From Saprospiraceae bacterium (GTDB lineage: Bacteria; Bacteroidota; Bacteroidia; Chitinophagales; Saprospiraceae): DNA of 39,328 nt. The position numbers and the translations under genes are program-made. This document shows, one piece after another, positions 8,273 to 15,722 of the stretch. A model generated the notes under the pieces. The model did not search any database, was not told the origin of the DNA, and saw nothing but the letters and a program-made list of their open reading frames with translations. The stretch spans positions 1 through 39,328 of the forward strand of contig JAHDES010000056.1 of assembly GCA_020628645.1 (NCBI GenBank), read 5' to 3'. How positions within the stretch are numbered: position 1 is the stretch's first letter; the number at the start of each line of letters is the position of its first letter.

Positions 8273-8348
8273 AGTCGTTGCACGAGAAATACACTCAATT
8301 TTTGTTAAAATGAAAGATCTTTTTTTATAAAAAACTCGTGCCACGACC
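8273..8348. repeat. Right REP-like palindrome pair flanking the RAYT gene
   Basis: AGTCGTTGCACGAG (8273-8286) and ACTCGTGCCACGACC (8334-8348) are the inverted counterparts of the inner and outer motifs on the left side. The last one ends nine bases before the ATG of the histidine kinase, so it would sit in that gene's leader. Confidence 0.75.
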
Positions 8349-8357
8349 TTATTAGCC

Positions 8358-9362
8358 ATGCAAAAAAACGTACAACTTCGTATTCTAACTTATGTGGTCA
8401 TTGCGTACATGCTTTTGGCATTTGCGTGGTGGTCGATCTTGTTATTTCAAAAAAACCAAGATGCTTATATTGCTAAGGTTGACAAAATACAAATGTTATC
8501 GGCTGCAAATGGCGAATACAGTTCAGTTGAAGAATTTCGGGCCTCTCCTATTTTTCAAGAACTAACCCAAGAATACAAACGACAAGAATGGATGATCTTG
8601 GGGGAAGCGATTGTCTTTGTATTTAGTCTAGTGATTGGAGTATGGCTTATTAATCGGAGCTATAATCGAGAAGTATTGGCAGCCGAACAAAAACGAAATT
8701 TCTTACTTTCCATCACCCATGAATTAAAATCGCCGATTGCTTCGATCAAACTTGTTTTGGAAACCCTACTCAAGCGCGATTTACCCAAAGAAAAACAAAC
8801 CTTACTTTCGAAGAATGCATTAAAAGATACTGAACGATTGCATTCACTTGTCAATGATTTATTATTAGCGGCTAAACTAGAAGTGACCTATCAACCCAAT
8901 CCTGAAAATCTTAATGTATCACTTATTGTAAGAGAAACCATAGAAAAATTGAGTGTTAAATATCCGCGTGCCGAAATCACTATCCAATTGGCAGATGAAG
9001 ATGTTTATGTACAGGCGGATCGTTTGGGGATCAATTCTATCGTTATCAATTTGATTGAAAATGCCATAAAATACTCATTTGCTGAACCTAAAGTCATGGT
9101 AAAATTAAATCCTAGCAACGAAAAAATTCAATTTACGGTTGCCGATCAAGGTATTGGTATCAATGATAATGACAAGAAAAAAGTCTTTGATCGCTTCTAT
9201 CGCGTAGGAAATGAAGATACCCGTCAAACAAAAGGCACTGGTTTGGGTTTATATATTGTTCATGAAATTGTAAAAGCACATCGAGGAACCATAAAAATCA
9301 AGGATAATGTGCCGAAAGGAAGCATTTTTCTTGTAGATTTACCAAAACAACCATTCGCTTAA
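8358..9362 (+). CDS. Membrane sensor histidine kinase, OmpR-type partner
   Basis: The 334-residue kinase has two membrane helices (about 8-30 and 78-98) framing a small periplasmic loop of some 45 residues, then HisKA with the phosphoacceptor His121 in SITHELKSPIAS, and HATPase_c with N-box NLIENAIKYS (231-240), G1 DQGIGI (263-268), F-box FDRFYR and G2 GTGLGLYI (293-300). The sensor loop has no recognisable domain, so the signal is unknown. It is followed after two bases by its response regulator, implying co-translation. A REP-like palindrome lies directly upstream. Confidence 0.93.
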   Translation: MQKNVQLRILTYVVIAYMLLAFAWWSILLFQKNQDAYIAKVDKIQMLSAANGEYSSVEEFRASPIFQELTQEYKRQEWMILGEAIVFVFSLVIGVWLINRSYNREVLAAEQKRNFLLSITHELKSPIASIKLVLETLLKRDLPKEKQTLLSKNALKDTERLHSLVNDLLLAAKLEVTYQPNPENLNVSLIVRETIEKLSVKYPRAEITIQLADEDVYVQADRLGINSIVINLIENAIKYSFAEPKVMVKLNPSNEKIQFTVADQGIGINDNDKKKVFDRFYRVGNEDTRQTKGTGLGLYIVHEIVKAHRGTIKIKDNVPKGSIFLVDLPKQPFA

Positions 9363-9364
9363 TT

Positions 9365-10048
9365 ATGAGAATCTTATTTGTTGAAGACGAAGAAAATATC
9401 CGAGATGTTGTCAAGCTTAATTTAGAATTAGAAGATTATGAAGTTGTTCATACAGGAAATGGACGCGATGCGCTCAAATATTTCCATGAACAACATTTCG
9501 ATCTGATTCTATTAGATGTCATGCTTCCAGAAGTAGATGGTTTTCAAATCTGTGAGCAAATTCGTCTGACCAATATGGACGTTCCGATATTAATGCTTAC
9601 CGCAAAAGATTCACCAATGGATCGAGTGAACGGACTAAAAAAAGGAGCAGATGATTATCTTACCAAACCTTTCAATTTAGAAGAACTCCTCCTACGTATC
9701 AACAATCTTATCAAACGAACCAGTAAATCTCCCGAAAACACCCCCGAACAATATGCTTTTGATGATAATAAAATCAATTTCGTCACCTATGAAGCTACTG
9801 GAAATAAAGGAGCATTCCACCTCACTAAAAAAGAGGCAATGCTTTTAAAATTACTTATTGATCGTAAAAATGAAGTCGTTTCTAGGCAACAGATTTTACA
9901 ATCCGTTTGGGGATATGATGTCTATCCTTCCACTCGAACCATTGATAATTTTATTCTCTCTTTTAGAAAATATTTTGAAAAAGACCCTAAAAATCCAACT
10001 CATTTCATTTCTGTTCGGGGAGTTGGTTATAAATTCGTAGATTCATAA
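9365..10048 (+). CDS. OmpR/PhoB-family response regulator
   Basis: The 227-residue protein has a receiver domain (1-118) with acidic pocket VEDEE at 6-10, phosphoacceptor Asp51 in LILLDVMLPEVDG, Thr79 and Lys101 in LTKPFN, followed by a winged-helix DNA-binding domain (about 128-227) with the RQQILQSVWGYD recognition-helix region and the terminal RGVGYKF wing. It begins two bases after the kinase stop codon, so it is the cognate partner. Targets are unknown. Confidence 0.95.
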   Translation: MRILFVEDEENIRDVVKLNLELEDYEVVHTGNGRDALKYFHEQHFDLILLDVMLPEVDGFQICEQIRLTNMDVPILMLTAKDSPMDRVNGLKKGADDYLTKPFNLEELLLRINNLIKRTSKSPENTPEQYAFDDNKINFVTYEATGNKGAFHLTKKEAMLLKLLIDRKNEVVSRQQILQSVWGYDVYPSTRTIDNFILSFRKYFEKDPKNPTHFISVRGVGYKFVDS

Positions 10049-10084
10049 GAATTTTTATTTTTCATCTCTATTTTACACGCTCTT

Positions 10085-10447
10085 ATGCACCTAATAGCTA
10101 GTATTCTCATCGGATTCATCGCATTCTTGCATCTTTACATTCTCTACTTTGAAATGTTTGCTTGGGAAACACGAGGACCAAAAGTATTTCGTCAATTTCC
10201 AAAAGATTTATTTCCTAAAACCAAAGCACTCGCCGCCAATCAAGGTTTATACAATGGTTTCCTAGCTGCTGGTTTAATTTGGTCCTTATGTATCAGCGAT
10301 CCTGTTTGGAATAAAAATGTCGCGCTATTTTTTCTAGGATGTGTGGCTGTGGCAGGACTTTATGGAGCAATGACAGCCGATAAAAAGATTTTGTTTGTGC
10401 AAACAATACCTGCGACTTTAGCGATTCTTGCTGTTTTATTTTTGTGA
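10085..10447 (+). CDS. DUF1304 small membrane protein
   Basis: The 120-residue protein has four hydrophobic segments and the family features: HLYILYFEMFAWE near the N-terminus, then a conserved Phe/Pro-rich loop with LAANQGLYNGFLAAGL, and a final helical pair around GLYGAMTADKKILFVQ. DUF1304 proteins are small integral membrane proteins without known function. It starts 36 bases after the response regulator and may belong to the same transcript. Confidence 0.85.
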   Translation: MHLIASILIGFIAFLHLYILYFEMFAWETRGPKVFRQFPKDLFPKTKALAANQGLYNGFLAAGLIWSLCISDPVWNKNVALFFLGCVAVAGLYGAMTADKKILFVQTIPATLAILAVLFL

Positions 10448-10462
10448 AAAATTGATGAAACT

Positions 10463-11464
10463 TCAACAAGAATCCAATTCTACTAAATACGTTTCTAATT
10501 CAATTTGTCTTTTCAGTACTTGTTTGGGATGTTCGATCAAGTCTACTAATAAATTTGCTGCTGTTTGTCCCACAGAATAAGCCGAATGTTTAATGTGCGT
10601 TACGGGAGGATTCGTATAATAAGGAAGATAGCCATTGCTCATACTTATAACAGCAATATCTTCTGGCACCTTTAGCTTTTCTTGATAAATGACTTGCATT
10701 ACAATTGTTAATAATTCATCGGACATGGTAAAAATAGCATCAGGTCGATCTTCTTGTTGCAATAAATGTATGATCCTCTCTTTTGCATCTTCCACTTGAT
10801 TAATATGTAAACAAAATTCATTTTTAAGCGGTAACTGATAATGCGCTAATGCAGCTTCAAAACCTGCTCTTCGTTCTTGTGTGATGGTCAGATTTTCACT
10901 TGCAAAAATACCTGCAATATTTTCATAGTTCTTCTTAGCTAAATGTTGAATTGCCGTAAAAGTAGCCTTAAAATCATTAATGTCTACGGTAGCATTTTCA
11001 TTTGTTTTTAAAACTTTATCCACGAAAACAATAGGAACTTCATTTTGAATTAAGGTATTAAAATGCTCTAAATTTTGTGTCTCTCGAGAAACAGCAACCA
11101 ACAAGCCATCTACTCCAAACCGCTGACACAAGTGAATACATTCTATTTCTTTTTCTAATAATTCATTCGATTGAAAAATGATAAGATGATACCCTTGCTT
11201 TTTTGTTATTTCTTCGATAGCTCGAACTAAATCAGGAGCAAAAAATCGACCCATTTCTGGAATAATAAAACCAATTAATTGACTCTTCTTTTGGCGAAAA
11301 TGAATAGCTTGATAGTTAGGGAAATATCCCAATTCTTTCGCCACCTGATTGATCTTTTCTTTGGTGACTTTACCAATATCAGGATGATCTTTCAATGCCC
11401 TTGAAACGGTAGAAGGATTCACTCCTACCAATTTTGCTATATCTCGTATGGTTATTCGTTTCAT
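10463..11464 (-). CDS. LacI-family transcriptional regulator
   Basis: The 333-residue protein starts with the LacI helix-turn-helix and hinge (TIRDIAKLVGVNPSTVSRALKDHP, residues 4-27, then AKELGYFPN), followed by a periplasmic-binding-like effector domain (about 60-330) with GFIIPEMGRFFAPDLVRAIE, VDGLLVAVSRE and PDAIFTMSDE. Its divergent neighbour encodes a sucrose phosphorylase, so the natural inference is a repressor of that gene responding to a sugar or sugar phosphate. A perfect GTTGCGCAAC palindrome 55 bases upstream of its start is a candidate autoregulatory operator. Confidence 0.92.
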   Translation of the reverse strand: MKRITIRDIAKLVGVNPSTVSRALKDHPDIGKVTKEKINQVAKELGYFPNYQAIHFRQKKSQLIGFIIPEMGRFFAPDLVRAIEEITKKQGYHLIIFQSNELLEKEIECIHLCQRFGVDGLLVAVSRETQNLEHFNTLIQNEVPIVFVDKVLKTNENATVDINDFKATFTAIQHLAKKNYENIAGIFASENLTITQERRAGFEAALAHYQLPLKNEFCLHINQVEDAKERIIHLLQQEDRPDAIFTMSDELLTIVMQVIYQEKLKVPEDIAVISMSNGYLPYYTNPPVTHIKHSAYSVGQTAANLLVDLIEHPKQVLKRQIELETYLVELDSC

Positions 11465-11518
11465 TCAATGAAGACTTTTAAAAGTACTAAGATATAAAAA
11501 AGTTACCAACAACAATCC

Positions 11519-11544
11519 GTTGCGCAACAGTTTTCGAAGAAAAC
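11519..11544. promoter_or_regulatory. Candidate LacI-family operator palindromes
   Basis: GTTGCGCAAC (11519-11528) is a perfect 10-bp palindrome of the TTGCGCAA type seen among LacI-family sites, and it is followed at once by GTTTTC-GAA-GAAAAC (11530-11544), a second dyad. They lie 55-80 bases upstream of the repressor start, where a repressor could control its own gene and the divergent promoter. Binding is inferred. Confidence 0.45.
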
Positions 11545-11625
11545 GAATTAAAATTTTTCTTCTAAAAAGATTCAATTCATCAATTAAAAATTAAATTTAC
11601 AGTAAACATTCAAAATTATATGTTG

Positions 11626-11738
11626 GTTGAGTAATCGACAGCGTGATTCGATTAGTTTCAACGCCTTATTGTTTACGAATACTAATGTATGAAACTATTT
11701 AAATGAGAGGCTGCTTAATCAAAAGCAGCCTTTCCTTA
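11626..11738 (+). ncRNA. Putative structured RNA (three stem-loops ending in a terminator hairpin)
   Basis: Reading plus strand: GTTGA-G-TAATCGA pairs with TCGATTA-GTT-TCAAC (11626-11662, 12 base pairs, nine-base loop); GTTT..ATAC pairs with GTAT.AAAC (11671-11695); AGGCTGCTT pairs with AAGCAGCCT (11708-11731) followed by TTCCTTA. No plus-strand gene precedes it, so the final hairpin is either the end of a small RNA or an attenuator in the sucrose phosphorylase leader. I do not recognise a known riboswitch. Confidence 0.45.
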
Positions 11739-11861
11739 TTGTAAAAGTGTTCTACCTTTCAAATACAAATAAAACACTTGAAAATAATCATAATAAATCC
11801 ATGGATAATTAAACTATTTGTAAGACGACCTGAAGTCGGCTAAAGATGATAATTTATACAG

Positions 11862-13331
11862 ATGAAGAACCAAGTCCAATTAATTACTTATGTAGATCGA
11901 ATCGGATGCAAGCAGCTAAACGATTTGACGGAGCTATTTCAACATCAATTAAAAGGACTATTTGGAGGAGTACATATTTTACCGTTCTACTACCCTATTG
12001 ATGGAGAAGATGCTGGTTTTGACCCCATTAATCATGAGCAAATAGATCCTAGATTAGGAGGTTGGGCTGATTTAAATGTACTAAGCCAAGAAGTGGATAT
12101 TATGGCAGATTTGATTGTCAATCATGTGTCTGCACAGTCCATCCAATTTCAAGATTATTTAGAAAAAGGAGTCGATTCAGCCTTTGCTTCGCTCTTTCTT
12201 AGTTTTGATTCTATTTTTCCAAATGGAGCTTCTGAACAAGATATTTTATCCATTTATCGCCCTCGTCCTAGTCTACCATTTACGATGTTCAAATTAAAAG
12301 ATGGAACCAGTAAATTATGTTGGACGACTTTTACCTCTAATCAAATTGATATTGATGTAAGTAGTGCGATGGGTAAAAAATACCTAGAAGATATTTTAGA
12401 TACCTTTCAAAAAGGAGGTGTATCCATGATTCGATTGGATGCTGCAGGTTATGCTATCAAAAAACCAGGCACTAGTTGTTTTATGATTGAAGAAACATTC
12501 GAGTTTATTAGTGAACTAAGTCAAAAAGCTAAAGCTAAAGGAATCGAAGTTTTGGTAGAAATTCATTCTTTTTTTCAAACACAAATTAAAATTGCAAAGC
12601 GTGTAGATTATGTGTATGATTTTGCGTTGCCTGTTTTAGTTTTAGATACTCTTTTCAATAAAAATACTACTAGTTTAAAAAAATGGCTTGCTATTAGTCC
12701 TCGAAATGCGATCACTGTTTTAGATACACACGATGGTATTGGCATTGTAGATGTGGCATCTGAAAATGGAAAAGCGGGTTTGATTGAAGATGATATTTTG
12801 GATAATATCGTTAAGCAAATTCATCTCAATAGCAAAGGCGATAGTTTAAAAGCAACGGGGGCTGCTGCTTCTAATCTTGATCTTTATCAAGTAAATTGCA
12901 CCTATTTTGATGCTTTGGGTCGAGATGAAATGGCTTATTTAATGGCAAGAGCCATCCAATTTTTTGTACCCGGAATACCACAAGTATATTATGTGGGTCT
13001 TTTTGCTGGAGAAAATGATATGGAATTGCTCGCAAAAACGAATGTGGGACGAGATATTAATCGGCATTATTACACAAAAGAAGAAATTAATGCTCATCTT
13101 CAACGACCTTTGATCCAGTCGCTTCAAAAATTAATGCGATTTAGAAATACGCATCCTGCCTTCAATGGTACGTTTCATTTAATGGATACAGCTACAGAAA
13201 TTCTTCATATTCAATGGAAAAAGGAAGATGACTTTGCTGAACTATTCATTGATTTGAACAAGGAAGAACTAAGTATTACTGCTTCTAATATAAACGATTT
13301 AGTCTTATTAGAAGGCAATAAAATCAGCTAA
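11862..13331 (+). CDS. Sucrose phosphorylase (GH13 subfamily 18)
   Basis: The 489-residue protein matches sucrose phosphorylases throughout: VQLITYVDRIG at 5-15, VHILPFYYPIDGEDAGFDPINH at 37-58 in segments, DPRLGGW, and DLIVNHVS at 83-90. The catalytic residues are Asp193 (nucleophile, IRLDAAGYA), Glu233 (acid/base, VLVEIHSF) and Asp291 (TVLDTHDGIG), one position offset from the well-studied Bifidobacterium enzyme. It would split sucrose with phosphate to glucose-1-phosphate and fructose in the cytoplasm; relatives acting on sucrose-6-phosphate or glucosylglycerate exist, so substrate is not certain. There is no signal peptide and no transporter or fructokinase beside it; control is probably by the divergent LacI regulator. 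Confidence 0.88.
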   Translation: MKNQVQLITYVDRIGCKQLNDLTELFQHQLKGLFGGVHILPFYYPIDGEDAGFDPINHEQIDPRLGGWADLNVLSQEVDIMADLIVNHVSAQSIQFQDYLEKGVDSAFASLFLSFDSIFPNGASEQDILSIYRPRPSLPFTMFKLKDGTSKLCWTTFTSNQIDIDVSSAMGKKYLEDILDTFQKGGVSMIRLDAAGYAIKKPGTSCFMIEETFEFISELSQKAKAKGIEVLVEIHSFFQTQIKIAKRVDYVYDFALPVLVLDTLFNKNTTSLKKWLAISPRNAITVLDTHDGIGIVDVASENGKAGLIEDDILDNIVKQIHLNSKGDSLKATGAAASNLDLYQVNCTYFDALGRDEMAYLMARAIQFFVPGIPQVYYVGLFAGENDMELLAKTNVGRDINRHYYTKEEINAHLQRPLIQSLQKLMRFRNTHPAFNGTFHLMDTATEILHIQWKKEDDFAELFIDLNKEELSITASNINDLVLLEGNKIS

Positions 13332-13344
13332 AAGAATCCTCCTT

Positions 13345-13662
13345 TTAAACGGTTTCTCCAATTTCAGGATCATATTTTAGTACCAAAAAATGATCTAATT
13401 TTATTTTTTCATCCTCAATCGTATTGACAAAAGCTTTAATCCAGAAAACGCCCCATCCATTTGTTTTTAATTGAAATTTATCTTCTTTATTCTCAATCGT
13501 TCGTCGAGGATTAAAAAAGGTAGGATGCAAAATATAAGTAACCGATTTTACTTTTTCGATATCACCTGAATCATCGTCTTCAAGGAAGACACTCCAATCC
13601 CAACGATCTTTTCCGATATACTTCCATGAGTTTCTTAACCGCAATTGTAAATTTGATTTCAT
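13345..13662 (-). CDS. Prokaryotic YEATS-domain protein (pYEATS)
   Basis: The 105-residue protein is a stand-alone YEATS domain: WDWSVFLEDD at 21-30, VTYILHPTFFNPRR at 41-54, and TNGWGVFWIKAFV at 67-79, ending HFLVLKY. His46, Thr48, Phe49, Gly69 and Trp70 occupy the positions of the AF9 acyl-lysine pocket (His56, Ser58, Phe59, Gly77, Tyr78), so an aromatic binding channel seems kept. Eukaryotic YEATS domains read acylated lysines; prokaryotic ones are associated with conflict systems and their ligand is unsettled. It is the last gene of the CHAT operon, overlapping the previous gene by four bases (ATGA), which implies translational coupling. Convergent to the sucrose phosphorylase with a 13-base gap. 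Confidence 0.82.
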   Translation of the reverse strand: MKSNLQLRLRNSWKYIGKDRWDWSVFLEDDDSGDIEKVKSVTYILHPTFFNPRRTIENKEDKFQLKTNGWGVFWIKAFVNTIEDEKIKLDHFLVLKYDPEIGETV

Positions 13663-14327
13663 CCGTTTGGAATTTGAAAGTTTAATCTAGTCCATTCTGC
13701 TGAAAAAGAATGGCTTTTAAGTTTGATCGTATCGTCTTTTTTCAATAAGTGTACTTCGATAAAATGGCTGGGTTGAATATTGTTCAGTGTAATTGTGGGG
13801 CCCCCTGGTTTATTACGAATAGGTACTTCTAAGGTGCTTTCCCTGTCATCATCATAAATTTTGCACACACATTTAAAGTCATCAATTGTATCAGCTAATT
13901 CTTGATCACATTGTAGAATAATCGTTACCGTAAAGGATTGACTAGTAGCTATTACTGTACTTTGAGCTAATTGAGCTTTCAGATTGCCAATTTCTTTAGT
14001 GGCTTCTAATAATCGATCAATTAATGAGTTATTATTCATTTCGACACTATCTACCATCAAAGAATCATCTTTAAATTGAGCAGCAACGAGTACATTAATA
14101 GTAGAAAGCAAATTCGCACTAAAAGCATTCATTTCAGTATTCCACTGGTGAACAGGAATTAAATCACGCAAACTTTTTTCCTTCATTTCTGCAAATCTAC
14201 GTTGCAGTAAAATAATGTCATCTGTTTGATCCTCCTTTAAATTAGAAGCAATCAATTTTAAGCTATCCTCTACCCTATTTTGAGTAATCAGCTTTTTGGC
14301 TTCAGCTTTGAGTTCATCAAAAGTCAT
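13659..14327 (-). CDS. EAD-coiled-coil-beta protein of the CHAT operon
   Basis: Three parts are visible in the 222 residues. Residues 1-85 form a helical domain (AKKLITQNRVEDSLKLI, then DDIILLQRRFAEM, then a helix ending LLSTINVL) of the effector-associated-domain type, EAD11-like, and alignable with residues 1-82 of the CHAT protein at 15723-16535. Residues about 100-122 are a short coiled coil (LIDRLLEATKEIGNLKAQL). Residues 130-222 look like an all-beta domain (FTVTIILQCD, VCKIYDDD, EVPIRN, then FIEVHLL and LNFQIP) of no family I can name. EADs are homotypic adaptors of prokaryotic conflict systems, so this protein probably recruits the CHAT protease to the YEATS partner. It is coupled to the YEATS gene by a 4-base overlap. 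Confidence 0.72.
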   Translation of the reverse strand: MTFDELKAEAKKLITQNRVEDSLKLIASNLKEDQTDDIILLQRRFAEMKEKSLRDLIPVHQWNTEMNAFSANLLSTINVLVAAQFKDDSLMVDSVEMNNNSLIDRLLEATKEIGNLKAQLAQSTVIATSQSFTVTIILQCDQELADTIDDFKCVCKIYDDDRESTLEVPIRNKPGGPTITLNNIQPSHFIEVHLLKKDDTIKLKSHSFSAEWTRLNFQIPNG

Positions 14328-14366
14328 AATGAATATGATTAATTAATATATTTTCAAAAATTGTCT

Positions 14367-15704
14367 TTACACAAAAAGATAATTTTTGATATTTCCGTGT
14401 ATCATTGCTTCACGATGATTATCCAAGCGTTCTAAAAAATCTTTTTGTTTCTTACGAAGATTTCCTTCCGCACAAACCACCCAAAAATCAGAACCAAATA
14501 GAGCTTTTTTTGCAGCAGCAGGTTTTAAATCTAAAACTGTTTTAAAAATACTATACAAAGCAGGATCAATGAGGTTGTAGGAAAAATCAGCATATAAACC
14601 TGGATACTTTTCCATCATATCTAAAATTGTAGCAACTTTTTCGCTGGAGCCTTGATCGCGCATTTGTTCCCAAGCGTGATCTCCTCCAAAATGTCCTAGG
14701 TTTAGTTTCAAATTAGGAAAGGCTTCCAAAACAGGAATCCATTCTTTGGGGTGGTTCAATTGAGCGCCTACTTCTTGTCTATTTTGACCAGAAATAGCTA
14801 CAGGTACATCTTTTCTAAATACGGAGATATTAAGATGTTGAGTAGTAACTGCTTCTCCACCACAGTGTGCCAAAACAGGAATATTTTTCTCTTGACAGAT
14901 TTCATAAATAGGAAAAAGACGATAATCAGATGGTAAATACCCCAAGCCAGGATATACTTTCAAACCAAAAAAGGAAGGCCCTTGTTCTGGAAATGCTAAT
15001 AGAAATAATTCATATAAATTTTCAAGTGTATTGGTTTCTCTACGCGGATCAACGGCATAATAAGGAAGAATAGGAACTTCTTGACTCAGCTGTTTTAGCT
15101 CTTCAATTTGTGCGACTAAGCCTTTTCTTAATTTTACACCCCAACCTGTAGCCAAATCCATCATCAAAGCCGTCGTAATGATGTCTTTGTCTTCATACCC
15201 TAACTCACTATCTTTTTGATTTAAGCCAAATTTTTCTAGATAGTACTCATAAACTTCTTTCATATCTTTACATTTCAAAATCTTGCGATTTTGAACAATA
15301 TCAAAGACGCCACGGGTAGTATCATCTGCATTGTTTTCTAACTGAATTTCCTTCTCCGTCACATATTCCAATTCCGCTAAAAGATCATCCCAATCTTGAT
15401 CGGAATCCATATAAGTATCCAAGGTTTCATTATTGTAAATGGTATCATAACTGGTATTCAGATATTTCACGTTGGGGTCAGCTTGTTTGACGTAGGCTTG
15501 ATCATCTCGTAATCCTAATTTATCCTTTAAAAAACGAAGTAAAAAATATTTAATGTTGATACATTTTACATCAAAATAATGACAGTGAATATCTGCTACA
15601 AAATTATCATTGTCTACAATCGCTTTTGTTTTAGGCGATAAGCGATCATGTGGATTCGTACTAATGGTAGCTCGTGCTTTGGCTAAAAAATCAGAGGGTC
15701 TCAT
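14367..15704 (-). CDS. Amidohydrolase-superfamily TIM-barrel hydrolase in CHAT operon
   Basis: The 445-residue protein has the metal-binding set of an amidohydrolase (amidohydrolase_2-like) barrel: HxH at 40-42 in VADIHCHYFD, His280 in VPVLAHCGGEA, His338 in LNLGHFGGDHAW, and Asp406 in ALFGSDFWV, with a HGNIKNYLF ending typical of the family. Lys249 in FFGLKVYPGLGY lies at the end of an inner strand. About 120 residues after the first motif are a variable helical insert (roughly 60-180) with no recognisable domain. Substrate is unknown. It lies 18 bases downstream of the EAD-CHAT gene and 39 bases upstream of the EAD-beta gene, clearly inside one operon. All catalytic residues are present, so it should be an active enzyme. 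Confidence 0.8.
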   Translation of the reverse strand: MRPSDFLAKARATISTNPHDRLSPKTKAIVDNDNFVADIHCHYFDVKCINIKYFLLRFLKDKLGLRDDQAYVKQADPNVKYLNTSYDTIYNNETLDTYMDSDQDWDDLLAELEYVTEKEIQLENNADDTTRGVFDIVQNRKILKCKDMKEVYEYYLEKFGLNQKDSELGYEDKDIITTALMMDLATGWGVKLRKGLVAQIEELKQLSQEVPILPYYAVDPRRETNTLENLYELFLLAFPEQGPSFFGLKVYPGLGYLPSDYRLFPIYEICQEKNIPVLAHCGGEAVTTQHLNISVFRKDVPVAISGQNRQEVGAQLNHPKEWIPVLEAFPNLKLNLGHFGGDHAWEQMRDQGSSEKVATILDMMEKYPGLYADFSYNLIDPALYSIFKTVLDLKPAAAKKALFGSDFWVVCAEGNLRKKQKDFLERLDNHREAMIHGNIKNYLFV

Positions 15705-15722
15705 TCTTTATTTTATTGAGGA

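Larger units (their letters stand above)
7594..8348 (+). mobile_element. RAYT-REPIN-like element (transposase plus flanking inverted palindromes)
   Basis: The segment from the left to the right outer palindrome is 755 bases, contains only the RAYT gene, and fits between the hemL stop (8 bases away) and the histidine kinase start (9 bases away). Outer repeats match at 13 of 15 positions as inverted copies and inner repeats at 12 of 13 core positions. Element boundaries are inferred from symmetry; RAYTs are usually domesticated single-copy genes rather than active IS elements. Confidence 0.6.
11465..11861. other. Regulatory region between lacI-type repressor and sucrose phosphorylase
   Basis: The 397-base divergent gap contains palindromes near the repressor end (11519-11528 and 11530-11544), then three consecutive stem-loops with a terminator-like end on the plus strand (11626-11731), then an AT-rich stretch with a loose inverted repeat AAGTGTT (11745-11751) / AACACTT (11773-11779). 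No protein-coding ORF of note is visible. Confidence 0.7.

Noticed and set aside
11826-11838. CGAC-CTGAA-GTCG as a further REP copy
   Set aside because: The stem is only four base pairs and the sequence does not match either RAYT-flanking motif.
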